Of a DNA stretch of 5,474 nucleotides, positions 1-4,213 are shown piece after piece. Below the pieces are notes generated by a model. It had not been told where the DNA came from. It searched no databases and saw nothing but the letters and a program-made list of their open reading frames with translations. The stretch lies in NCBI GenBank assembly GCA_009776715.1, contig WRNF01000115.1, positions 90-5,563 of the forward strand. Reading direction: 5' to 3'. This DNA is from Treponema sp. Its GTDB lineage: Bacteria; Spirochaetota; Spirochaetia; Treponematales; Breznakiellaceae. Position 1 is the stretch's first letter. Each line of letters opens with the position of its first letter. Both the position numbers and the translations under genes were made by a program.

Positions 1-8
1 AAATAACC

Positions 9-78
9 AAAAAAAGAGGGAACTGTCTCCGCCTTTCGGTTTAGCGGGAGCAGCGACTCCCGCCTGGAAACAATTCCC
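9..78 (-). terminator. Intrinsic terminator of small RNA 1
   Basis: The outer stem pairs GGGAATTGTTTCC (minus strand, 78-66) with GGAGACAGTTCCC (30-18), counting two G-T pairs. It is followed on the minus strand by TCTTTTTTT at 17-9. The insert between the arms is long for a plain terminator because it holds the second hairpin. On the plus strand the stem is followed by CCCTTTTCTACC, a much weaker T tract, so it should act mainly leftward. Confidence 0.65.
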
Positions 79-111
79 TTTTCTACCCTGTCGCTGCAAG
101 GTCTTTATTTA
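9..111 (-). ncRNA. Leftward structured small RNA 1 with terminator and possible pseudoknot
   Basis: Read on the minus strand, a 13-bp stem (66-78 with 18-30, two G-U pairs) is followed by TC and seven T (15-9), which is a good intrinsic terminator. Inside the stem a second hairpin has 7-bp arms (57-63 with 44-50) closing a 6-nt loop, and a minimal CC-GAAA-GG hairpin lies at 39-32. The 5' part of the RNA has GCAGCGAC (97-90), which is exactly complementary to GUCGCUGC at the loop of the second hairpin (57-50), so an 8-bp pseudoknot is possible if the flanking pairs open. The predicted start near 111 comes from the promoter at 118-146. I see no ATG with a ribosome binding site in it. It matches no RNA family I can name. 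Its function is unknown; its position divergent from the HTH gene at 204 suggests a regulatory role. Confidence 0.6.
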
Positions 112-112
112 A

Positions 113-130
113 TTTCAAGATTATCTTAAA
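113..130. repeat. Operator-like palindromic repeat, copy 1
   Basis: TTTCAAGATTATCTTAAA is an 18-bp imperfect palindrome (AAGAT facing ATCTT) that recurs identically at 152-169, 39 bp away. This copy overlaps the -10 of the leftward promoter. Exact repetition of a dyad inside a divergent promoter region is the usual look of a dimeric repressor site. The likely but unproven binder is the adjacent HTH protein encoded at 204. Confidence 0.6.
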
Positions 131-146
131 TTTAAATAATTGTCAA
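118..146 (-). promoter_or_regulatory. Leftward promoter for small RNA 1
   Basis: The minus strand has TTGACA at 146-141, a perfect -35. At 17-bp spacing the -10 is TAATCT (123-118), which is poor; GATAAT (125-120) is a better hexamer but at 15-bp spacing. The -35 sits in the same ACTTGACAA-type context as the two other leftward promoters in this window. The operator-like repeat at 113-130 covers the -10, so a bound regulator would block this promoter. Confidence 0.5.
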
Positions 147-151
147 GTATT

Positions 152-169
152 TTTCAAGATTATCTTAAA
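152..169. repeat. Operator-like palindromic repeat, copy 2
   Basis: This is the second exact copy of the 18-bp dyad at 113-130. It ends 21 bp before the -10 of the rightward gene at 204, close to where a -35 would be expected. Binding here could repress or, since no good -35 is visible, activate that promoter. Confidence 0.6.
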
Positions 170-190
170 AAATAAATTCTTTTTTCTGCC

Positions 191-203
191 GATAATAAAA
201 TCA
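191..203 (+). promoter_or_regulatory. -10 element of a probably leaderless promoter for the HTH gene at 204
   Basis: GATAAT at 191-196 lies only 7 nt before the ATG, so transcription would begin at or next to the start codon. No Shine-Dalgarno sequence precedes that ATG. A matching -35 is not evident at 168-173, where the sequence is A-rich and abuts the second operator copy. Confidence 0.5.
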
Positions 204-392
204 ATGAAAACAATCATCGGCTATACCATATCTGACCTAATGGAAAAAACAGGCAAATCCCGTAACGCCATTGAATCATGGATATGCATTCACAAAATAA
301 AACCCTTAACCAATGAGGTTATTTACCCCCCGGACACCCTCGACAAACTGCTGCGGGCCAGGCGGGGCAGGCCGCCGAAAAAACAAGCCTAA
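204..392 (+). CDS. Small MerR/excisionase-like HTH protein with C-terminal AT-hook
   Basis: The product has 62 residues. Residues 7-40 read as a small winged-helix/MerR-type DNA-binding unit (YTISDLMEKTGKSRNAIESW, then a short wing ending in VIYPP), and residues 54-60 are RGRPPKK, a classic AT-hook core (RGRP) that inserts into the minor groove of AT-rich DNA. No ligand or catalytic domain remains, so it is a DNA-binding protein only. The ATG lacks a ribosome binding site and sits 7 nt after GATAAT, which suggests a leaderless mRNA. Two identical AT-rich dyads lie just upstream and are plausible autoregulatory sites. The convergent small RNA 2 terminates about 25 bp past the stop codon. It could be a phage repressor, an excisionase-like architectural protein or a nucleoid-associated regulator; the sequence does not decide. 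The HTH and AT-hook assignments come from motif reading only. Confidence 0.75.
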   Translation: MKTIIGYTISDLMEKTGKSRNAIESWICIHKIKPLTNEVIYPPDTLDKLLRARRGRPPKKQA

Positions 393-416
393 TTAACCCC
401 CCAAAAAAATCCTCTT

Positions 417-468
417 AAAAAAGGCTTAATTAGCCTTCCCCGCCGCCACGGTTCAGGCTAATTAAGCC
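417..468 (-). terminator. Intrinsic terminator of small RNA 2
   Basis: On the minus strand, GGCTTAATTAGCCT (468-455) pairs perfectly with AGGCTAATTAAGCC (436-423), followed by TTTTTT (422-417). Each arm is itself nearly self-complementary. On the plus strand the stem is followed by CTCTCTCTTCCC without a T run, so termination of the gene at 204 from that side would be weak. A related CTAATTAA element lies at the 3' end of that gene (388-395). Confidence 0.75.
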
Positions 469-496
469 CTCTCTCTTCCCATTGGCGGCAGGGTTA

Positions 497-525
497 TTGA
501 TATTCAATAATATTTGAAATATCAA
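497..525. repeat. AT-rich inverted repeat, operator-like
   Basis: TTGATATT (497-504) faces AATATCAA (518-525), with TTCAA/TTTGAA extending the dyad inward. The related ATATCAAA is repeated directly at 519-526 and 550-557, 31 bp apart, and the second of these falls in the spacer of the leftward promoter. The layout parallels the operators of the other two modules. The repressor encoded at 621 is the nearest candidate binder. Confidence 0.45.
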
Positions 526-536
526 ATTATGCTTAG

Positions 537-565
537 ATTATACTTTGTTATATCAAACTTGTCAA
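537..565 (-). promoter_or_regulatory. Full-consensus leftward sigma-70 promoter for small RNA 2
   Basis: The minus strand carries TTGACA (565-560), a 17-bp spacer, then TATAAT (542-537), so both hexamers and the spacing match the consensus exactly. The predicted start is near 530. The promoter is divergent from the HTH gene at 621 and drives only the short terminated RNA. The site ATATCAAA at 550-557 lies inside the spacer and could serve as an operator. Confidence 0.8.
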
Positions 566-620
566 GCAGCTATTTCGCTTTTTCAAACTTTTTTTTCTTT
601 TATTTTGCCGAAATTTATAT

Positions 621-1007
621 ATGTGCAACTGTTTTTGGGATAACATAAAAAGAGCTTTGAATAGGCTAGATAAACCCGATTCGTGGCTTATTAAAGAAGC
701 TGGTTTAGGAAAGACAGCTATCATTAACGGCCAGAAACGGAATACGTTTCCGGCTGTTGATAAGGCTTACAGGTGTGCTAAAGCATTAGGTCTTTCCATT
801 GAGGAACTGGTAGCCGGTGAAGAGGGGGCGGAATTAGTTAGGGGAATCGTCAGGAACGACTCCAGGGCAATGCGGGTTCCCGACCGGATCAGGGGCATTG
901 CGGAAGGGCTGCTGCTGCTTGACGATGACCAGCTTGTGGGCATAGAGGCCAATGTCGCTGCGCTGGCAGGGGTAAAAAGGGGCGAAGAGGAGCGGAAGGC
1001 CGGGTAA
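621..1007 (+). CDS. XRE/cI-type HTH transcriptional regulator
   Basis: The product has 128 residues. Residues 5-66 form a five-helix lambda-repressor-like domain: FWDNIKRAL, SWLIKEAGLGKTAIINGQKR (helix-turn-helix), the FPAVDKAYRCAKALGLSIEELVAG tail, with the usual ALG-S-EELV ending. Residues 84-117 (VPDRIRGIAEGLLLLDDDQLVGIEANVAAL) are helical and resemble the short dimerisation tail of small phage repressors. No LexA-type peptidase is present. The ATG follows AAATTTATAT with no Shine-Dalgarno, so the mRNA may be leaderless, but the promoter elements here are weaker than at 204 and 4651 (GAAATT at 610-615 or TATTTT at 601-606). It faces the consensus promoter of small RNA 2 and heads the rightward cluster. 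It probably represses its own region; targets cannot be read from the sequence. Confidence 0.8.
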   Translation: MCNCFWDNIKRALNRLDKPDSWLIKEAGLGKTAIINGQKRNTFPAVDKAYRCAKALGLSIEELVAGEEGAELVRGIVRNDSRAMRVPDRIRGIAEGLLLLDDDQLVGIEANVAALAGVKRGEEERKAG

Positions 1008-1031
1008 CGGAATTCCCAAAAAGAGGCATAT

Positions 1032-1073
1032 ATGCGGGTGATTAAATTTGGGGGTAAATTTAAGGTTTTATGA
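1032..1073 (+). CDS. 13-residue leader ORF, coupled to the next gene
   Basis: ATG at 1032 opens MRVIKFGGKFKVL and ends in TGA at 1071-1073. The TGA overlaps the ATG of the next gene (1070) in an ATGA junction. A good ribosome binding site, AAGAGG at 1021-1026, lies 5 nt before its ATG, better than the AAGG (1062-1065) available to the downstream gene alone. This suggests that translation of the short frame delivers ribosomes to the next gene. The peptide is basic and glycine-containing, and no family is recognised. It could be a real microprotein, a coupling leader or chance. Confidence 0.45.
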   Translation: MRVIKFGGKFKVL

Positions 1074-1828
1074 AATATACGGCTCAGTTTTGTAAAGCTT
1101 GGACTGGAAAATGGGAATTTGATGCCATTGACGACGCCAGAGCGTGGGAAAAAGCAAAGAATTATATAAAAGGCCATGTACAGTCGGTAATAGTTGATAT
1201 TGCTGCCATATATGAATCGGACAATAATAACAAACAAATCCGTAAACTGCCTGAATATGCAGAATGCAAAAGAATAACAGCAAAAATTGAACGAGAAAAA
1301 AAGGAAAAAAGAAAAGAAATAATTTATATAGCATATTTTACAGACGGTACCCGTTCCGAACCTTTTGCTGTAAAAAACATCCTTCAAGAAACAGATTCAA
1401 AATATACAACCCAAAAATCATTTGTAGAAGAAACTGCAAAACAAAAATTTACAAAAAAAATAAAAACAGTGAAAAATTCTTTAAAGGCTGCCTATAGAAA
1501 CAATAAAAAAGCAGCCATAGAGGAGATTTTATTAAATGAAAAAGCAGTATATAAGGCATATTTCAGTGATGGGGCTTGTTCTGCGCCATACATTGCTGAA
1601 ATAACTGTTAATAATATTAGTGCAAAAAAAAAGGCTAAATTCAAATTAAAGCAACACGCTGAGTATAATGGGCTTGATGTAAATAAATTGAAAGTAATAA
1701 AAATAGAAGAACTGAACGAAGACAAAAATTTTATTCCAAACAGGGATTTTTTAGCAAGAAATAATAGAAGAAAAGAAACTAAAATGCAAACAAGGAAAAA
1801 CCGCTTTATTGAGAATGTGGAGATATAA
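1070..1828 (+). CDS. Lys-rich protein with repeated Y-x-A-x-F units, unknown function
   Basis: The product has 252 residues and I do not recognise it. It is built from a repeated unit. The N-terminal segment starts KYTAQF followed by a Trp-rich stretch and an A-rich helix (residues 2-48). A second unit begins IIYIAYFTDGTRSEPFAVKN (84-103), and a third begins AVYKAYFSDGACSAPYIAEI (159-178) and ends NGLDVNKLKVIKIEEL (200-215). Units two and three share Y-x-AYF-[ST]-DG-x-x-S-x-P-[FY]. Each looks like a beta strand, a loop, a helix and a closing strand, so a small alpha/beta fold repeated three times is plausible. No signal peptide or membrane helix is present. It is very Lys-rich and AT-rich, unlike the downstream genes, suggesting separate acquisition. 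It follows the 13-codon leader by ATGA overlap and directly abuts the next gene (TAAATG at 1826). Confidence 0.7.
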   Translation: MKYTAQFCKAWTGKWEFDAIDDARAWEKAKNYIKGHVQSVIVDIAAIYESDNNNKQIRKLPEYAECKRITAKIEREKKEKRKEIIYIAYFTDGTRSEPFAVKNILQETDSKYTTQKSFVEETAKQKFTKKIKTVKNSLKAAYRNNKKAAIEEILLNEKAVYKAYFSDGACSAPYIAEITVNNISAKKKAKFKLKQHAEYNGLDVNKLKVIKIEELNEDKNFIPNRDFLARNNRRKETKMQTRKNRFIENVEI

Positions 1829-2269
1829 ATGGATAAAATTGTTTTGAAATACCTGTCCTCAAAAAATGAAATCACTGAGCGTGAAATATCAAATGTATCT
1901 TCAAAAATAACAAGTAATATGAATAGAGTAATTAATGCGGTCTGCCATTTAAGACATGAAGTAAGAAGTTTTAATTTAGACAATGTTTTAGAAATTAAAA
2001 TTAACAATGAAATAATAGATAAAGAGATATTTTGGAAAAATAATTTTAATGATAAAAATAATTTAATAAAAAATTTTGATAAAATGGTAAAGAAAAAGAA
2101 AAAAGAATATGATGAATATGTTTTTTTTATAGAATCCTGGAAAAATAGTTTAAATAATAAAAAAAATTTATTAAATGATTTGGATAAAATGTTAAAGAAA
2201 AAGGAAAAAGAATACGATGAATATGTTCTTTTCGCAGAATCAATGAAAAAAACTATTTCTGAAATATAG
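1829..2269 (+). CDS. Coiled-coil protein with tandem 35-residue duplication, unknown function
   Basis: The product has 146 residues, with no recognised family. The ATG follows the previous stop with no gap, with GGAG at 1819-1822 as ribosome binding site. Residues 1-69 are mixed; residues 70-104 and 105-139 are two copies of a charged helical unit containing DKM-[VL]-KKK-x-KEYDEYV-[FL]-F, ending ESW and ESM. They should form a long coiled coil or helical hairpin. The DNA copies (2036-2140 and 2141-2245) are in exact register at 105 bp. GC content is among the lowest in the window. The frame ends soon after the second copy at a run of seven A. A +1 shift there would add a hydrophobic segment (see 2247-2366), so this may be the soluble part of a protein that was, or sometimes is, membrane anchored. 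Confidence 0.7.
   Translation: MDKIVLKYLSSKNEITEREISNVSSKITSNMNRVINAVCHLRHEVRSFNLDNVLEIKINNEIIDKEIFWKNNFNDKNNLIKNFDKMVKKKKKEYDEYVFFIESWKNSLNNKKNLLNDLDKMLKKKEKEYDEYVLFAESMKKTISEI
2036..2245 (+). repeat. Two tandem 105-bp in-frame repeats
   Basis: Copies at 2036-2140 and 2141-2245 encode near-identical 35-residue helical units. The best preserved DNA is around GAATATGATGAATATGTT and GAATACGATGAATATGTT. The exact multiple of three keeps the frame, so copy number could change by recombination without breaking the protein. Divergence between copies shows the duplication is not very recent. Confidence 0.8.
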
Positions 2270-2366
2270 TATATATATTATTGCAATTGTATTGCTTTGC
2301 GGCGGCACAAAATCCACGCAAACGCAAAATATTAAAAAAGCCAGAAAAATGGCGGAGGAAATCTAA
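2247..2366 (+). pseudogene. Frameshifted tail encoding a membrane segment
   Basis: A frame open from 2247 to a TAA at 2364-2366 encodes KKLFLKYSIYIIAIVLLC, then GGTKSTQTQNIKKARKMAEEI. It begins with a typical lysine-plus-hydrophobic stretch and its stop abuts the ATG of the next gene, the same tight spacing as the upstream junctions. It has no start of its own. It is one base out of frame with the preceding gene at a run of seven A (2246-2252); with six A, the ATG at 2243 would read straight into it. It is either the lost or slippage-dependent C-terminus of the coiled-coil protein, or a 40-residue signal-peptide or lipoprotein-like gene beginning MKKLFLKYS. An indel in the assembly at the homopolymer is equally possible. 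Confidence 0.5.
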
Positions 2367-2651
2367 ATGCTTAAAACAAAAAAATTTGACGTTACTGATT
2401 ATCTTAAAACTGAAGAAGAGATCTCGGCATACCTTAACGCATTTTATGAAGACGGGGATTATAAATACATCCCTGCCGCGCTTGCTGAAATTGCGAGGGC
2501 CCGTAAAGCCATGGCGGTTGCGGCAAAGGCTGCCGGCGTTACCCGTACCAATCTGTATCAGTCTCTTTCTGCGGAAGGCCGCCCAGCCTTTGACACTGTT
2601 GCTAAGGTTGCCCATTCGCTTGGTTATAAAATAACAGGAGAAACATCATGA
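2367..2651 (+). CDS. HigA-type addiction-module antidote protein (first of two)
   Basis: The product has 94 residues, the normal length for the small family of antidote proteins usually paired with a HigB/RelE-like toxin. It carries the family marks in order: FDVTDYLKTEEEISAYLNA (residues 7-25), EDGDYKYIPAALAEIARA (28-45), the helix-turn-helix MAVAAKAAGVTRTNLYQSLS (49-68), and the GRPAFDTVAKVAHSLGYKI ending. One residue is inserted before the HTH compared with its neighbour. The start has an excellent ribosome binding site, GGAGGA at 2354-2359. The usual partner toxin, normally the gene just upstream, is absent; the upstream position holds the coiled-coil gene and its membrane tail. The stop overlaps the next ATG (ATGA). 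It probably binds DNA and autoregulates; its toxin partner, if any, is unknown. Confidence 0.85.
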   Translation: MLKTKKFDVTDYLKTEEEISAYLNAFYEDGDYKYIPAALAEIARARKAMAVAAKAAGVTRTNLYQSLSAEGRPAFDTVAKVAHSLGYKITGETS

Positions 2652-2950
2652 AAACTGATGAAAAAATAACCCTTGAAAAATGGGACCCGGCTAAATACAT
2701 CACTACCAAAGAGGCAGTGATAGCGCACATTGAAGCGGCGCTTGAAGAAAACAATACGGAATTATTCTTATCCGTTGTCAGCGACATTGCGCGTTCCAAA
2801 GGCATGGCTAAAATCGCCCGTGAATTAGGCGTAAGCAGGGAAGGCTTGTACAGATCCTTGGCTCCTGCCGGGAACCCGTCTATTGAAACAGTGTTCAAAC
2901 TGCTTGACATTCTCGGCCTGCGGGTGAAGCTGGAGCCGAAAGCCGCGTAA
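2648..2950 (+). CDS. HigA-type addiction-module antidote protein (second of two)
   Basis: The product has 100 residues and is a paralogue of the preceding protein. In order it has WDPAKYITTKEAVIAHIEAA (12-31), SDIARSKGMAKIARELGVSR (45-64) as helix-turn-helix, EGLYRSL, and GNPSIETVFKLLDILGLRVK to the end. This one is closer to the family norm (IAR-x-KGM, LGVSREGLYR-x-L, GNP) than the first copy. Its ATG overlaps the upstream stop by four bases, so the two are translationally coupled and likely made in equal amounts. That favours a heterodimer or a working pair rather than an accidental duplicate. No toxin of the RelE/ParE type follows; the next gene is a ClpP-like protease. Confidence 0.87.
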   Translation: MKTDEKITLEKWDPAKYITTKEAVIAHIEAALEENNTELFLSVVSDIARSKGMAKIARELGVSREGLYRSLAPAGNPSIETVFKLLDILGLRVKLEPKAA

Positions 2951-2980
2951 GGCCGCCCAAAAAAACCTGACCTTCTCATT

Positions 2981-2995
2981 CGCCCTCCTTCATGC
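2981..2995 (+). repeat. 15-bp direct repeat left of the protease gene
   Basis: CGCCCTCCTTCATGC occurs here and exactly again at 3646-3660. Similarity extends upstream in both places (a run of A, then CC, then TCATT or TTCATT). The two copies bracket the protease gene, each lying between the preceding stop and the next ribosome binding site. This looks like a module boundary. Confidence 0.6.
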
Positions 2996-3030
2996 CCCAA
3001 AAAAAGCCGATAATTATACCGGAGGATATT

Positions 3031-3600
3031 ATGGATAATGAAAAAACGGCCGTCATAGATTTTTTTTGCGGCATTACTCCCCAATCAGCGCAAACGCTGG
3101 TATCTGTTGTCAATAACGCCATTGAAAACCAGGCATCCAAGATTATCATCCGGCTATCCTCAAGGGGCGGCGATTTGGCGCCGTCTTTTGGCGCATACCA
3201 TTTTTTACGGTCAACCGGAATTCCTTTGTCTGTTTGCAATTTTGGAAACATAGAGTCATCTGCTGTCCTCCTGTACCTCGCCGCTGATACCAGAACCGCT
3301 GTTGCCCACAGCCAATTCTTGATTCATCCCTTCCATTGGACATTTCCGCCCGGTCCCGTGCGGGTTCCCGCTATCAAAGAGGCTGTCGCTTCCCTGGACT
3401 TTGATGCCGGCCGCTATGCTGATATTTTCAATGAGCGCACCAGCGGAGCGGAGAAGCGAATTGACATCCTCAAGTGCCTTGAAGGCAACCCGCTTGTTAT
3501 AGGGGCACAGGAAGCCCTCCTTTGCGGCATTACCACCGTAGACCCCGCTGAACAGGCATTTCCGGCAGGGGCACTCCGTGCCTGGATTGTCGAGCCTTAA
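3031..3600 (+). CDS. Stand-alone ClpP-like serine protease
   Basis: The product has 189 residues with the crotonase-like fold of ClpP/SppA proteases: IIIRLSSRGGDLAPSFGAYHFLR (residues 38-60) is the strand-GG-helix oxyanion region, GNIESSAVLLYLA (72-84) carries the nucleophile (probably Ser76), and HSQFLIHPF (93-101) carries the general base His99. The Ser-His spacing of 23 residues fits. The third residue is doubtful: where ClpP has Asp before the A-x-EA helix, this protein has LEGNPLVIGAQEA, so Asn153 or a displaced acid would have to serve. I chose ATG 3031 rather than the in-frame ATG at 2992 because GGAGGA (3021-3026) lies only before 3031. No Clp ATPase is encoded here, so it would borrow a host one or act alone. 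Following two antitoxin genes, it might process regulators, but prohead-type or housekeeping-like roles cannot be excluded. Confidence 0.78.
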   Translation: MDNEKTAVIDFFCGITPQSAQTLVSVVNNAIENQASKIIIRLSSRGGDLAPSFGAYHFLRSTGIPLSVCNFGNIESSAVLLYLAADTRTAVAHSQFLIHPFHWTFPPGPVRVPAIKEAVASLDFDAGRYADIFNERTSGAEKRIDILKCLEGNPLVIGAQEALLCGITTVDPAEQAFPAGALRAWIVEP

Positions 3601-3645
3601 ATAATCGCTTCCCCAGCTCATAAAAAACCCCTCCTATTCATTCCC

Positions 3646-3660
3646 CGCCCTCCTTCATGC
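3646..3660 (+). repeat. 15-bp direct repeat right of the protease gene
   Basis: This is the second exact copy of CGCCCTCCTTCATGC (first at 2981-2995), 665 bp away. It lies 46 bp after the protease stop and just upstream of the promoter for the membrane protein. Its reverse complement contains GAAGGAGGG, so by chance it looks like a ribosome binding site on the other strand. Confidence 0.6.
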
Positions 3661-3671
3661 AGCCAAACAAG

Positions 3672-3700
3672 TTGACGTTCCCGCGTTTTTCGCGCATTAT
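3672..3700 (+). promoter_or_regulatory. Promoter of the three-helix membrane protein gene
   Basis: TTGACG (3672-3677), a 17-bp spacer and CATTAT (3695-3700) form a reasonable sigma-70 promoter, with an expected start near 3707. A small dyad CGCG-TTTTT-CGCG (3682-3694) fills the spacer and could be an operator. The ribosome binding site AGGAGGG (3708-3714) follows at once, so the leader would be very short. Confidence 0.5.
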
Positions 3701-3721
3701 TAAACACAGGAGGGCATAATT

Positions 3722-4213
3722 ATGAGCGATCAATACCGCCAGGAACTGGAACGCTGGAAACTGCAAAACGACTACAACTGGAAGCTGTTTGACGGCAGCA
3801 AAGAACGGATCGGCATGCTTAACCGCCGCCAGTACGAAACCGACATGGCCGCCAGCAAATGGCTTATGTCCATAGCCGCCGGTTCCTTCGGGCTTTCTTT
3901 TGCGTTTATCGAAAAATTTGTCGCCGTTGCCGAGGCTGTTCATGTCCCGCTCCTTATTGCCGCATGGTCTTGTTTCATTGCCGTCATTGTCCTGGAAATA
4001 ACAAGCATGGCCGCAAGCTCGTTTTTGCATACCGCCCTTGCCGAAGAAGAAGCAAAAATGCTGCTTCTAAAGTACGAAGGGAAACAAACCGAATATAAAA
4101 GAAGAAGCATCTTTTTCAACATTATTGCAGCGCTTGGGTATGCTTCGTTATTGCTGTTTGCCGGGGGTTCAATTTGCCTCTTAACTTTCATCGGAAAAAA
4201 CCTCGCTGTTTAG
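3722..4213 (+). CDS. Three-helix membrane protein, unknown function
   Basis: The product has 163 residues. A polar N-terminal helix (1-44, rich in Arg/Glu/Trp, including RQELERWKLQNDYNWKLF) precedes hydrophobic segments at about 46-63 (KWLMSIAAGSFGLSFAFI), 76-94 (PLLIAAWSCFIAVIVLEIT) and 130-157 (ending LLLFAGGSICLLTFIG). A charged helix of about 27 residues (103-129, including AEEEAKMLLLKYEGKQTEYK) links segments two and three. There is no cleavable signal. The layout, a cytoplasmic helix plus a few membrane helices in an accessory locus, recalls small membrane effectors of defence or superinfection-exclusion modules such as SLATT-type proteins, but I see no diagnostic motif. It has its own promoter and an ideal ribosome binding site (AGGAGGG, 7-nt spacing). 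Its last 33 bp overlap tail-to-tail with the leftward gene ending at 4181. Confidence 0.75.
   Translation: MSDQYRQELERWKLQNDYNWKLFDGSKERIGMLNRRQYETDMAASKWLMSIAAGSFGLSFAFIEKFVAVAEAVHVPLLIAAWSCFIAVIVLEITSMAASSFLHTALAEEEAKMLLLKYEGKQTEYKRRSIFFNIIAALGYASLLLFAGGSICLLTFIGKNLAV

Larger units (their letters stand above)
416..530 (-). ncRNA. Leftward structured small RNA 2 with terminator and possible pseudoknot
   Basis: A consensus leftward promoter (537-565) predicts a start near 530, and an intrinsic terminator (423-468, then six T) ends the transcript near 416, giving about 115 nt. A 14-bp perfect stem (468-455 with 436-423) encloses an 18-nt G-rich loop. The 5' segment GCCGCCA (489-483) is exactly complementary to UGGCGGC (448-442) in that loop, giving an H-type pseudoknot of 7 bp. 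The linker between the 5' segment and the stem (minus strand 482-469) is purine-rich, as in small RNA 1, and the order of elements is the same. The only short frame, ATGGGAAGAGAG ending after six codons, lacks a ribosome binding site. The RNA ends before reaching the gene at 204-392, so it is not a long antisense to it. No known family is recognised. Confidence 0.65.

Noticed and set aside
9..111. attC site, tRNA, hammerhead ribozyme or retron RNA
   Set aside because: No GTTRRRY/RYYYAAC ends, no cloverleaf, no CUGAUGA core, and no reverse transcriptase in the window.
767..1387. Long leftward frame of about 206 codons opposite the HTH gene and its neighbour
   Set aside because: It lies antisense to two better-supported genes, has low-complexity Ser/Phe/Tyr-rich product typical of a shadow frame, and no ribosome binding site.
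2281..2634. Rightward frame overlapping the first antitoxin in another frame
   Set aside because: The antitoxin frame has the family motifs and a GGAGGA site; this one is Lys/Arg/Leu-rich shadow sequence.
2992..3030. Earlier in-frame ATG for the protease
   Set aside because: There is no ribosome binding site before 2992, whose upstream is the pyrimidine-rich repeat, whereas GGAGGA directly precedes 3031.
3256..3621. Leftward frame opposite the protease C-terminus, with AGGAGGGG about 7 nt before its ATG
   Set aside because: The ribosome binding site is surprisingly good and the start has a C-x-C-x-x-C cluster, but the frame lies entirely opposite protease motifs and reads as a shadow. It stays a weak possibility.
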